In this document: one piece after another, positions 50,118-60,497 of the stretch
How positions within the stretch are numbered: position 1 is the first letter of the stretch
Layout of the letters: every line of letters starts with the position of its first letter
Assembly (NCBI GenBank): GCA_934621505.1
Contig: CAKTUU010000001.1
Coordinates: 62,001-126,000 of the forward strand
From: an uncultured Clostridia bacterium
Lineage (GTDB): Bacteria; Bacillota; Clostridia; Christensenellales; Aristaeellaceae
Direction of reading: 5' to 3'
Length of the DNA: 64,000 nucleotides
Position numbers and translations under genes: made by a program
Notes under the pieces: model-generated
What the model saw: the letters and a program-made list of their open reading frames with translations, nothing else
The model's database searches: none
Told to the model about the DNA's origin: nothing

Positions 50118-50156
50118 GCGCCGGGTAAGGCTGTTGGAAGAAAGCAGGCAGGGGCG

Positions 50157-50597
50157 CTACGCTCCGCAGCCGATATCCGTCTGGTCCGGTTTATGGGAAT
50201 ACACCGCGTCCACGCGAGGAGCCCAATCTGCCCGTCCGGCCAGGCGCTTTTCACACAGCCGCAGGCACAGAACACCCGCCAGCAGCCCTGCGGCGGCGCC
50301 CAGCAGCAGGCCCAAATCCCTGCCGGCAGACAGGGCGCAGCCGACGGCCAGCCCCAGCAGCAGCAGCGCCAGGGGCAGCCCATAGGCCAGCGCCGCCGCG
50401 CCCACAAATTTTTGATCCGGAAAGACCACCCGCACCCAGTCGCCAACGGCGCAGTCCGCCTTCAGGCGAATGGAGCCCTGCTGGTCCATATGGCCGCAGG
50501 CGCCGCATTTGGCGCAGGCGTCCGGCCGCGCATAGGTAATGACAGCCAGCTGGGTGACCGGGTCATAAGTCGTTACCTGACCGAATTTAACCACCAA
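50157..50597 (-). CDS. SoxR-reducing/RseC-family membrane protein
   Basis: 146 residues. The N-terminal part has GQVTTYDPVTQLAVITYARPDACAKCGACGHMD (cysteine cluster C-x-x-C-x-x-C) and GDWVRVVFPDQKFV, followed by two adjacent transmembrane helices (AALAYGLPLALLLLGLAVGC and LLLGAAAGLLAGVLCLRLCEK), which is the RseC/MucC family layout. In proteobacteria these act with the Rnf-like Rsx complex to reduce SoxR or adjust sigma-E; in Clostridia the role is not known, and no rnf genes are nearby. The start codon is uncertain: TTG 50597 or GTG 50594. It is divergent from rpoB across a shared palindrome. Confidence 0.8.
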   Translation of the reverse strand: MVVKFGQVTTYDPVTQLAVITYARPDACAKCGACGHMDQQGSIRLKADCAVGDWVRVVFPDQKFVGAAALAYGLPLALLLLGLAVGCALSAGRDLGLLLGAAAGLLAGVLCLRLCEKRLAGRADWAPRVDAVYSHKPDQTDIGCGA

Positions 50598-50643
50598 GCT
50601 CCGCCCCCCTGTTGTAAAATTCTATGGAAAAAAGGCATGAATT

Positions 50644-50671
50644 TTACCCATGTGTATTGACACATGGGTAA
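50644..50671. promoter_or_regulatory. 28-bp perfect palindrome overlapping the rpoBC -35 box
   Basis: TTACCCATGTG (50644-50654), 6-bp centre TATTGA, CACATGGGTAA (50661-50671): eleven perfectly inverted base pairs. The -35 hexamer (50657-50662) lies in its centre. The form is that of a dimeric repressor operator; the regulator is unknown. Confidence 0.8.
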
Positions 50672-50685
50672 TCAGGCGTTATAAT
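50657..50685 (+). promoter_or_regulatory. rpoBC promoter, full consensus
   Basis: TTGACA (50657-50662), exactly 17 bp, TATAAT (50680-50685). The leader to the rpoB ATG is ~155 nt and contains nothing I recognise. Confidence 0.92.
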
Positions 50686-50848
50686 TTAAACTTGCATCAG
50701 TATCGTTACTATGCGAAGCTGTACCCGCCCCGTATGAGGTATTGTACATGCCTTGCGGGAAAAATGCAACAGGAAATTTTCTGAAAGATTGCAAAGGGTC
50801 GTTTTTGCCTGGAACATACATGCGAGAACATAAGGGGTGATAGCAATC

Positions 50849-53800
50849 ATGGTGCATGAGGTTCAAATGGGGAAGCTACGGAAACGACAGAGCTTTTCTC
50901 ACGTCGAAGAGATCCTGGAAATGCCGGATCTGATCGAGGTTCAGAAAAATTCCTACCGCCGTTTCCTGGACGTCGATCTGCGCGAGGTGCTGGACGACGT
51001 TTCTCCAATCGTTGACTACACCGAGAATCTGTCGCTGGAGTTTGTCGATTATTCTTTGGACGAGCCCAAAAACAGCGTGGAACGCTGCAAGGAACGCGAC
51101 ATGACCTATGCCGCTCCGCTGAAGGTGTTTGTCCGCCTGAAGAACCGCGAAACCGGCGAAATCAAAGAAAACGACGTCTTTATGGGCGACTTCCCCCTCA
51201 TGACCGATTACGGCACCTTTATCATCAACGGCGCCGAGCGCGTCATTGTCAGCCAGCTGGTTCGCTCCCCTGGCGTGTATTACGAAGATCAAATCGACAA
51301 ATCCGGCAAGCACCTGTTTGCCACCACGGTTATCCCCAACCGCGGCGCGTGGCTGGAGTACGAAACCGACTCCAACGAGGTGCTGTGGGTGCGTATTGAC
51401 CGTGCCCGCAAACTGCCCCTGACCCTGCTTTTGCGCGCCCTGGGCTATGGCACCGACCAGGAGATTGTGGACCTTCTGGGCCCGGACGAACGCCTGCTGG
51501 TGACCCTGCAGCGCGGCGACAACGCCAAGAGCCGGGACGAGGGCCTGATTGAGATTTACAAGCGCCAGAAGCCCGGCGAGCCCCCCACCCGGGAAAGCGC
51601 CCAGAGCCTGTTCAATTCGCTGTTCTTTGACCCTAAGCGTTACGATTTGATGCGCGTGGGCCGTTACAAGTTCAACAAAAAGCTGTCCCTGGCCCTGCGT
51701 ATTCAGGACCATGTGGCCGCCGAGGATATCGTCAATATCCAGACCGGCGAAGTGATGGTCAAGGCGGGCGATACCATTTCCAAGACCATAGCCCGGGATA
51801 TTCAGAATTCCGGCCTGAACGCTGTGGAAATTCGCCTGGAAAACGGCAAAAACTTCAAAGTGGTGGGTAACCACTTTGTGGACGCCTCCAAGTACCTGCC
51901 CTTTGACCCCAAAGAGGCGGGCGTGCAGGAGCAGGTGCTCTACCCCGTCCTGAAGGAAATCATGGAAAGCTGCGCCACCGAGGATGAACTGAAGGAAATG
52001 GTTCACGCCCGGGTGCACGACCTGGTGCCCAAGCATATCATCACCGAGGACATCGTGGCCTCCGTCAGCTATCTGCTGGGCCTGCCCTACGGCATCGGCT
52101 TTGTGGATGATATCGACCATCTGGGCAACCGCCGCCTGCGCAGCGTGGGCGAGCTTTTGCAAAACCAGATCCGCATTGGTCTGAGCCGTCTGGAGCGCGT
52201 GGTGCGCGAGCGCATGGCCACCCAGAGCGATGTGGATGAGGCCCGGCCCGGCGATTTGATCAACATTCGCCCCGTCAGCGCCGCCATTAAGGAATTTTTC
52301 GGTTCCAGCCAGCTGTCCCAGTTTATGGACCAGCCCAACCCCCTGGCCGAGCTGACCCACAAGCGCCGTCTGAGCGCCCTGGGCCCCGGCGGCTTGAACC
52401 GCGACCGCGCTTCCTTTGAAGTCCGCGACGTGCATTACAGCCACTATGCCCGCATCTGCCCCATTGAGACGCCTGAAGGCCCCAACATCGGTCTGATCGG
52501 CTCTCTGGCTTCTTACGCCCGCATTAACGAGTATGGCTTCATCGAAGCGCCCTACCGCGTGGTGGATCCCGAAACCCACAGGGTAACCGACCAGGTGGTG
52601 TACCTGACCGCCGATGAGGAGGACTTCTTCAAGGTGGCCGAGGCCAAGACCCCCCGCAACGAGGACGGCAGCTTTGCGGAAGAATACGTCACCGTGCGTG
52701 ACAAGGACGAAATCATTCGGGTGCCCCGGGATCAGGTGGACCTGGTGGACGTAAGCCCCCGCCAGATCGTGTCCGTGGCCACCGCCATGATTCCCTTCCT
52801 GGAAAACGACGACGCTACCCGCGCCCTGATGGGTTCCAACATGCAGCGTCAGGCCGTTCCCCTGCTGGTGCCAGAGGCTCCCTTCGTGGGCACCGGCATG
52901 GAATACAAGGCCGCCCACGACAGCGGCGTGGTCATTCTGGCCAAAGAGGACGGCGTGGTGCAGAAGGTGGCCGGCGACAAGGTGGTCGTCAAGGACAACC
53001 TGGGCGAGGAGCATACCTACAAGCTCAGCAAGTTTGCCCGCAGCAACCAGGGCACCTGCATCAACCAGCGTCCCCGGGTCAAGGCGGGCCAGATCATTGA
53101 AAAGGGCGACCTGCTGGCCGACGGCCCCTCTACCGAGAAGGGCGAAATCGGTCTGGGCCGCAACGTGCTGATCGGCTTTATGACCTGGGAAGGCTACAAC
53201 TACGAGGACGCCGTTCTGATCAGCGAAAAGCTGGTTAAGGAAGATGTATACACCTCCATCCACATCGAGGAGTTTGAGTCCGAGGCCCGGGAAACCAAGC
53301 TGGGGCCGGAGGAAATCACCCGCGATATTCCCAACATCGGCGACGACGCGGTAAAGGATCTGGATGAGGACGGCATTGTGCGCATCGGCGCGGAAGTGCA
53401 CGCCGGCGATATTCTGGTGGGCAAGGTAACCCCCAAGGGCGAGACCGACCTGACCGCCGAGGAGCGCCTGCTGCGCGCCATCTTTGGCGAAAAGGCCCGC
53501 GAGGTGCGCGACACCTCCCTGCGCGTGCCCCACGGCGAGGGCGGCATCGTGGTGGATGTAAAGATTTTCACCCGGGAAAACAAGGACGAGCTGAGCCCCG
53601 GCGTTAACATGATGGTGCGCGTCTACATCGCCCAGAAGCGTAAGATCAGCGTGGGCGACAAGATGGCCGGCCGTCACGGCAACAAGGGTGTTGTCAGCCG
53701 CATCCTGCGTGAGGAGGATATGCCCTTCCTGCCGGACGGCACCCCTCTGCAGATTCTGCTGAACCCCATGGGCGTGCCCAGCCGTATGAACCTGGGCCAG

Positions 53801-54640
53801 GTGCTGGAAGTGCACCTGGGTCTGGCCGCCAAGGCCCTGGGCTGGCATGTGGCCACCCCCGTGTTCGACGGCGCTACCTTCGATGATATTGAAAAGCTGC
53901 TGGGCCGCGCCAGCGAGGTGCCCGGCTACGAGTTCCTCAAAACCACGGACGGCAGCCTGCCCACCGGCAAGGTGCAGCTGTACGACGGCCGCACCGGCGA
54001 GCCCTTTGAAAACAAGGTTACCGTTGGCTACATGTACTTCCTGAAACTGCACCACCTGGTGGACGACAAGATGCACGCCCGCTCCGTGGGTCCCTACAGC
54101 CTGGTTACCCAGCAGCCTCTGGGCGGCAAAGCCCAGTTTGGCGGCCAGCGCTTCGGCGAGATGGAAGTCTGGGCCCTGGAGGCTTACGGCGCCGCCAATA
54201 CCCTGCAGGAAATCCTGACGGTAAAGAGCGACGACATCGTGGGCCGCGTCAAGACCTATGAGGCCATTGTAAAGGGCACCAACATTCCCGCCCCCGGCGT
54301 GCCGGAGAGCTTTAAGGTGCTGATTAAGGAACTGAAGTCCCTGGCCCTGGATATCAAGGTGCTGGATGCGGACAAGAACGAGATCATCATCCGCGAACTG
54401 GACGATGACGACGAACTGGATATGGATACGCCCACCAGCGAACGCTTTGAGGAGGAAGAACCCGCCGAGCCCGCCCCTGCCGCCGCCGAAGATACCGGCG
54501 ATGGCGAGGAAGACGAGGATGTGGATGTGGACTTCAGCCTGGACGACGACGATCTGGATGATTTTGACATGGATCTGGGCGACGACGACCTGGGCGGCCT
54601 GGATGGGGAAACGGACGATCTGCCCGAGGATGACGAGTAA
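50849..54640 (+). CDS. rpoB: DNA-directed RNA polymerase subunit beta
   Basis: 1263 residues. Forms the catalytic core with beta'. The rifampicin-pocket segment is readable as SQLSQFMDQPNPLAELTHKRRLSALGPGGL (proline where E. coli has Asn518, otherwise wild-type-like at the main resistance positions), followed by YARICPIETPEGPNIGLI, the active-site GEKARDVRD-like EKAREVRDTSLRVPHGE, KMAGRHGNKGVVS and GGKAQFGGQRFGEMEVWALEAYGA. The last ~80 residues are an acidic Asp/Glu tail. ATG 50849 follows AAGGGG; a GTG at 50837 is possible. No rplJ/rplL precede it; it has its own consensus promoter. Confidence 0.97.
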   Translation: MVHEVQMGKLRKRQSFSHVEEILEMPDLIEVQKNSYRRFLDVDLREVLDDVSPIVDYTENLSLEFVDYSLDEPKNSVERCKERDMTYAAPLKVFVRLKNRETGEIKENDVFMGDFPLMTDYGTFIINGAERVIVSQLVRSPGVYYEDQIDKSGKHLFATTVIPNRGAWLEYETDSNEVLWVRIDRARKLPLTLLLRALGYGTDQEIVDLLGPDERLLVTLQRGDNAKSRDEGLIEIYKRQKPGEPPTRESAQSLFNSLFFDPKRYDLMRVGRYKFNKKLSLALRIQDHVAAEDIVNIQTGEVMVKAGDTISKTIARDIQNSGLNAVEIRLENGKNFKVVGNHFVDASKYLPFDPKEAGVQEQVLYPVLKEIMESCATEDELKEMVHARVHDLVPKHIITEDIVASVSYLLGLPYGIGFVDDIDHLGNRRLRSVGELLQNQIRIGLSRLERVVRERMATQSDVDEARPGDLINIRPVSAAIKEFFGSSQLSQFMDQPNPLAELTHKRRLSALGPGGLNRDRASFEVRDVHYSHYARICPIETPEGPNIGLIGSLASYARINEYGFIEAPYRVVDPETHRVTDQVVYLTADEEDFFKVAEAKTPRNEDGSFAEEYVTVRDKDEIIRVPRDQVDLVDVSPRQIVSVATAMIPFLENDDATRALMGSNMQRQAVPLLVPEAPFVGTGMEYKAAHDSGVVILAKEDGVVQKVAGDKVVVKDNLGEEHTYKLSKFARSNQGTCINQRPRVKAGQIIEKGDLLADGPSTEKGEIGLGRNVLIGFMTWEGYNYEDAVLISEKLVKEDVYTSIHIEEFESEARETKLGPEEITRDIPNIGDDAVKDLDEDGIVRIGAEVHAGDILVGKVTPKGETDLTAEERLLRAIFGEKAREVRDTSLRVPHGEGGIVVDVKIFTRENKDELSPGVNMMVRVYIAQKRKISVGDKMAGRHGNKGVVSRILREEDMPFLPDGTPLQILLNPMGVPSRMNLGQVLEVHLGLAAKALGWHVATPVFDGATFDDIEKLLGRASEVPGYEFLKTTDGSLPTGKVQLYDGRTGEPFENKVTVGYMYFLKLHHLVDDKMHARSVGPYSLVTQQPLGGKAQFGGQRFGEMEVWALEAYGAANTLQEILTVKSDDIVGRVKTYEAIVKGTNIPAPGVPESFKVLIKELKSLALDIKVLDADKNEIIIRELDDDDELDMDTPTSERFEEEEPAEPAPAAAEDTGDGEEDEDVDVDFSLDDDDLDDFDMDLGDDDLGGLDGETDDLPEDDE

Positions 54641-54793
54641 ACGATCGATCAGATAACAGGTGTCAGAGCGGGGCAGACCGCCCCCTCTGACCGCAACCGT
54701 ATCAGCCATGAATCGCCGGAAAGAATCGCCCCCGGGCGAGCGCTTTTACGACGCACGAACCTTGCCTCATAAACCGAAAGGGAGTGCCGAAAT
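54641..54793. other. rpoB-rpoC spacer with hairpins
   Basis: 153 nt. The main hairpin is GTCAGAG (54662-54668) with CTCTGAC (54685-54691) plus an inner GGGGC/GCCCC stem; a second is TCGCCC/GGGCGA (~54727-54741). No T run. The first resembles a hairpin after rpoC (~58555-58580). Confidence 0.6.
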
Positions 54794-58357
<3,564 letters not shown>

Positions 58358-58365
58358 AATCAAAT

Positions 58366-58392
58366 GGGCCCGCCTCATCAGGAGGCGGGCCT
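58366..58392 (+). terminator. rpoC 3' hairpin, first copy of a duplicated 27-mer
   Basis: A 10-bp stem GGCCCGCCTC/GAGGCGGGCC around ATCAG, 9 bases after the rpoC stop. The immediate 3' sequence is CAGGCCG, so it is not a classical intrinsic terminator by itself. Confidence 0.55.
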
Positions 58393-58610
58393 CAGGCCGT
58401 CAAAAAAGCTCGTCTGACGACGATCTTTTCTGACGAAGGAATGGAGGAATGTTTTCGGCAAAGCCGAAAACTCCCCGCCCGACCGGGTGCTGCGCACAGC
58501 AAATGAAACGGTTTCATTCGCTGACCGCAGGTCAGCCGTTCGATACGAATCCAGTCAGAGGGGCTGCGGCCCCTCTGACAACTCCCCGAAAAGGGTTTTT
58601 CGACAGTCTG

Positions 58611-58637
58611 GGGCCCGCCTCATCAGGAGGCGGGCCT
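58611..58637 (+). repeat. Second copy of the duplicated 27-mer hairpin
   Basis: Identical over 27 bases to 58366-58392 and in the same orientation, 245 bp downstream; followed by ATTTCGTTG. Confidence 0.9.
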
Positions 58638-58723
58638 ATTTCGTTGAAAAATGCTTTAACACAAACAAAAGGCGTGCCAGCTATGAAAAAACAGGCACGC
58701 CTAAGGTGCTGAAAATTGAAGGG

Positions 58724-58787
58724 GCAGGAGGCGCTGCCTCCTGCCAGTGTTTAGGGGCAACGCCCCTAAGCCTTATGCCGCAGCAAG
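58724..58787 (+). repeat. Two-hairpin intergenic repeat, copy B
   Basis: GCAGGAGGC/GCCTCCTGC (58724-58732 with 58736-58744), then AGGGGC/GCCCCT (58753-58758 with 58762-58767) and AAGCCTTATGCCGCAGCA. It differs from copy A (5746-5810) at only a few positions in ~65. Confidence 0.8.
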
Positions 58788-58870
58788 TTTTCCGGCAATG
58801 CTTGTGGGCGTAGCAGTTCAACAGGGGTTTGAAGCGTGTCTGACGGCAAAATCAGGTACGACCTTTCAGC

Positions 58871-59491
58871 TTAATCAAACCGGGTTTCCCAATACCGGGC
58901 CTCGTGGGCCTGGAAGCATAGGGCAATTTGTTCCCGGGTGACCTTCTCCTGCGCAAGCGGCGGCAAATCCGCCAGAGAAAACCAACCGGTTTCGGTGGTT
59001 TCGCTGTTGGGGACAAACTGGCCGCCCAACAGGTCGCATTCCATAAAGACCTTGATAATGCCCCAGGCGTAGACCGGCTGGTTGTGCCGCTTCCGGTCCT
59101 GCACGGCTATGACCCGCCGGGGCGTGACGGTCAGCCCGGCTTCCTCCCGCACTTCCTTCACGGTGTTTTCCGCAATGGACAGCCAGGTATCCACCCATCC
59201 GCCGGGAAGGGACCAAGTTCCCTCGTTTTCATGCACCAGCAGAATGGTATCGCCCTGAAAAATGGCGGCCCGGGTATCCAGCTTTGGGGTCTGGTAGCCG
59301 GTTTCGCCGCAAAACAGCCGCTGAACCTTTGGCAGGGGAATTTGCGCCTGATGGGCAATCATCTCGGCGGCAATATCCCGTATGCGCTGATAGCGCTCCT
59401 GATCAAACACATCCTTGCTGTAGTGCAGGCCCGTCTGGGCAAGGCTTTGCAGCTCTATGGCCCAATTCAGCCATGGTTCGCCGGTTTTCAT
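58871..59491 (-). CDS. NUDIX hydrolase with N-terminal helper domain
   Basis: 206 residues. Residues 1-~60 (PWLNWAIELQSLAQTGLHYSKDVFDQERYQRIRDIAAEMIA) match the small NUDIX_N domain that precedes the catalytic part in a Firmicutes group. The NUDIX box is GGWVDTWLSIAENTVKEV followed by REEAGL. Such enzymes hydrolyse nucleoside-diphosphate derivatives (ADP-ribose or CDP-choline have been reported in the group); the substrate here is open. The ATG overlaps the stop of the next upstream gene by 4 bp, so the two form an operon. Confidence 0.9.
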   Translation of the reverse strand: MKTGEPWLNWAIELQSLAQTGLHYSKDVFDQERYQRIRDIAAEMIAHQAQIPLPKVQRLFCGETGYQTPKLDTRAAIFQGDTILLVHENEGTWSLPGGWVDTWLSIAENTVKEVREEAGLTVTPRRVIAVQDRKRHNQPVYAWGIIKVFMECDLLGGQFVPNSETTETGWFSLADLPPLAQEKVTREQIALCFQAHEARYWETRFD

Positions 59492-60123
59492 TGCTGGTTG
59501 CCTCCCCGCAGGTGGGTCAGGAACCAGTTAAGCAGCTTCAGGGAATTTTCATCGTTGCCATTGGCCTCCAGAATGCTCAGGGTGTAGCCCTCCCCCACCA
59601 GGTTATAGTCATGCAGGCCCGTCAGGCTGTCCGCGGGAATACCGGTCAGCACCCGTTCGCCGGTTTCCGAGCGGATGGAATAGCCGCGGGTCAGGTCGAT
59701 GCCCTCCACATTCAGGGTTCCGTTTTCCACATAGGGGGTCAAATCCATCATGCTGTCGGCAGTGGACTGGTATTTTTCGTTGGAAAGCAGGTACACGTCG
59801 CCCTGACCGGCGGCCATCCATACCGTCAGCTGCATGTCGCCATAGGTTTTGTCATAGCCCACGGAGGTATAGGTAACCTCCTCCATATCGGGCATTTCCG
59901 TTTGGCGGATGCTTTCCAGCAGGGCTTCGATGCGTTCCAGGTCCTGGGTGTCCACGGCGGCCTCGCAGTAAAATTCCACCTTCAGGTTTTCGGGACTTCG
60001 GTAGCGGGTGGTGGTATAAAGAAAATTCCAGCCCGCAACGGCAACAATCACCAGCAGGACATACTGCCACCACGCATAGTGAAAATGGTTGCGGACACGG
60101 TCTTTGGTAATGGGTAAACGCAT
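59488..60123 (-). CDS. Membrane-anchored extracytoplasmic protein of unknown function
   Basis: 211 residues. A short basic N-terminus, one helix (YAWWQYVLLVIVAVAGWNFLYTTT, ~16-39) and a ~170-residue outer domain. Stretches such as VEFYCEAAVDTQDLERIEALLESIRQTEMPDMEEV, MQLTVWMAAGQGDVYLLSNEKYQ and YVENGTLNVEGIDL look like the first half of a family 1 solute-binding fold (a protein reporting 'yllske.fq...y..dL.pyve'), but truncated and tethered. GGGAGGAAAG precedes the ATG. Cotranscribed with the NUDIX gene below; function not recognised. Confidence 0.72.
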   Translation of the reverse strand: MRLPITKDRVRNHFHYAWWQYVLLVIVAVAGWNFLYTTTRYRSPENLKVEFYCEAAVDTQDLERIEALLESIRQTEMPDMEEVTYTSVGYDKTYGDMQLTVWMAAGQGDVYLLSNEKYQSTADSMMDLTPYVENGTLNVEGIDLTRGYSIRSETGERVLTGIPADSLTGLHDYNLVGEGYTLSILEANGNDENSLKLLNWFLTHLRGGNQQ

Positions 60124-60191
60124 AGCTTTCCTCCCACAAAATCAAAAAGAATCAGGAACAGAGCGGAACCATTCGCCGCCTGATTGATCGT

Positions 60192-60220
60192 ATTGTAGCA
60201 TGATCGGTAAAAGCTGTAAA
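60192..60220 (-). promoter_or_regulatory. Promoter of the membrane-anchored protein/NUDIX operon
   Basis: Minus strand TTTACA (60215-60220), 17-bp spacer, TACAAT (60192-60197). Confidence 0.7.
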
Positions 60221-60460
60221 GAGACAGAGAAAACAGAGCTTATGCCGGTGTTCCCACTTCGATAAGGTTCCCCATAGAATCTGACAACGGTTTGCCCCAG
60301 CTGCGGGTCGTTAGGGAATTTCCATATCCGTTTTCGGAATAAAGGGAGTATTTTGCTTCCCGCAAATCCAAACAGATAACTTGAAGGCCAAATGACAGTC
60401 GCATACAGCCATCCGCGTTTCTTTGAATTCTATCATGCATTTCAGACAGCGCGATATGCA

Positions 60461-60492
60461 AACAGGGCAATCCCCATTGGGACTGCCCTGTT
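60461..60492 (-). terminator. lysS terminator
   Basis: Minus strand ACAGGGCAGTCCC pairs with GGGGATTGCCCTGT, followed by TTG, 6 bases after the lysS stop. Confidence 0.75.
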
Positions 60493-60497
60493 GCCGG

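Larger units (their letters stand above)
49749..50156. other. Stretch between rnj and the RseC-like gene
   Basis: 408 bp: ~190-nt rnj leader, its promoter and repeat R4. No gene supported. Confidence 0.65.
58358..58870. other. Hairpin-rich gene-free stretch after rpoC
   Basis: 513 bp with no supported gene. Between two identical 27-mers (58366-58392, 58611-58637) are hairpins TTTTCGGC/GCCGAAAA (~58452-58471), AATGAAAC/GTTTCATT (~58502-58519), GCTGACC/GGTCAGC (~58519-58535) and GTCAGAGGGGC/GCCCCTCTGAC (~58555-58580). After them are AGGCGTGCC/GGCACGCCT (~58670-58703) and repeat copy B (58724-58787). Confidence 0.75.
60124..60497. other. Stretch between the membrane-anchored protein gene and lysS
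   Basis: 374 bp: promoter of the upstream-facing gene (60192-60220), the lysS terminator (60461-60492), and a 76-codon minus-strand frame (60240-60470) with no ribosome site or recognisable family, not called. Confidence 0.6.

Noticed and set aside
50876..54709. 1277-codon open frame on the minus strand across rpoB
   Set aside because: It is a mirror frame of rpoB caused by GC-rich codon use; no ribosome site, no family resemblance, and rpoB itself is unmistakable.
60240..60470. 76-codon minus-strand frame between lysS and the membrane-anchored protein gene
   Set aside because: No ribosome site, overlaps the lysS terminator, no recognisable family. It may be debris but cannot be supported as a gene.
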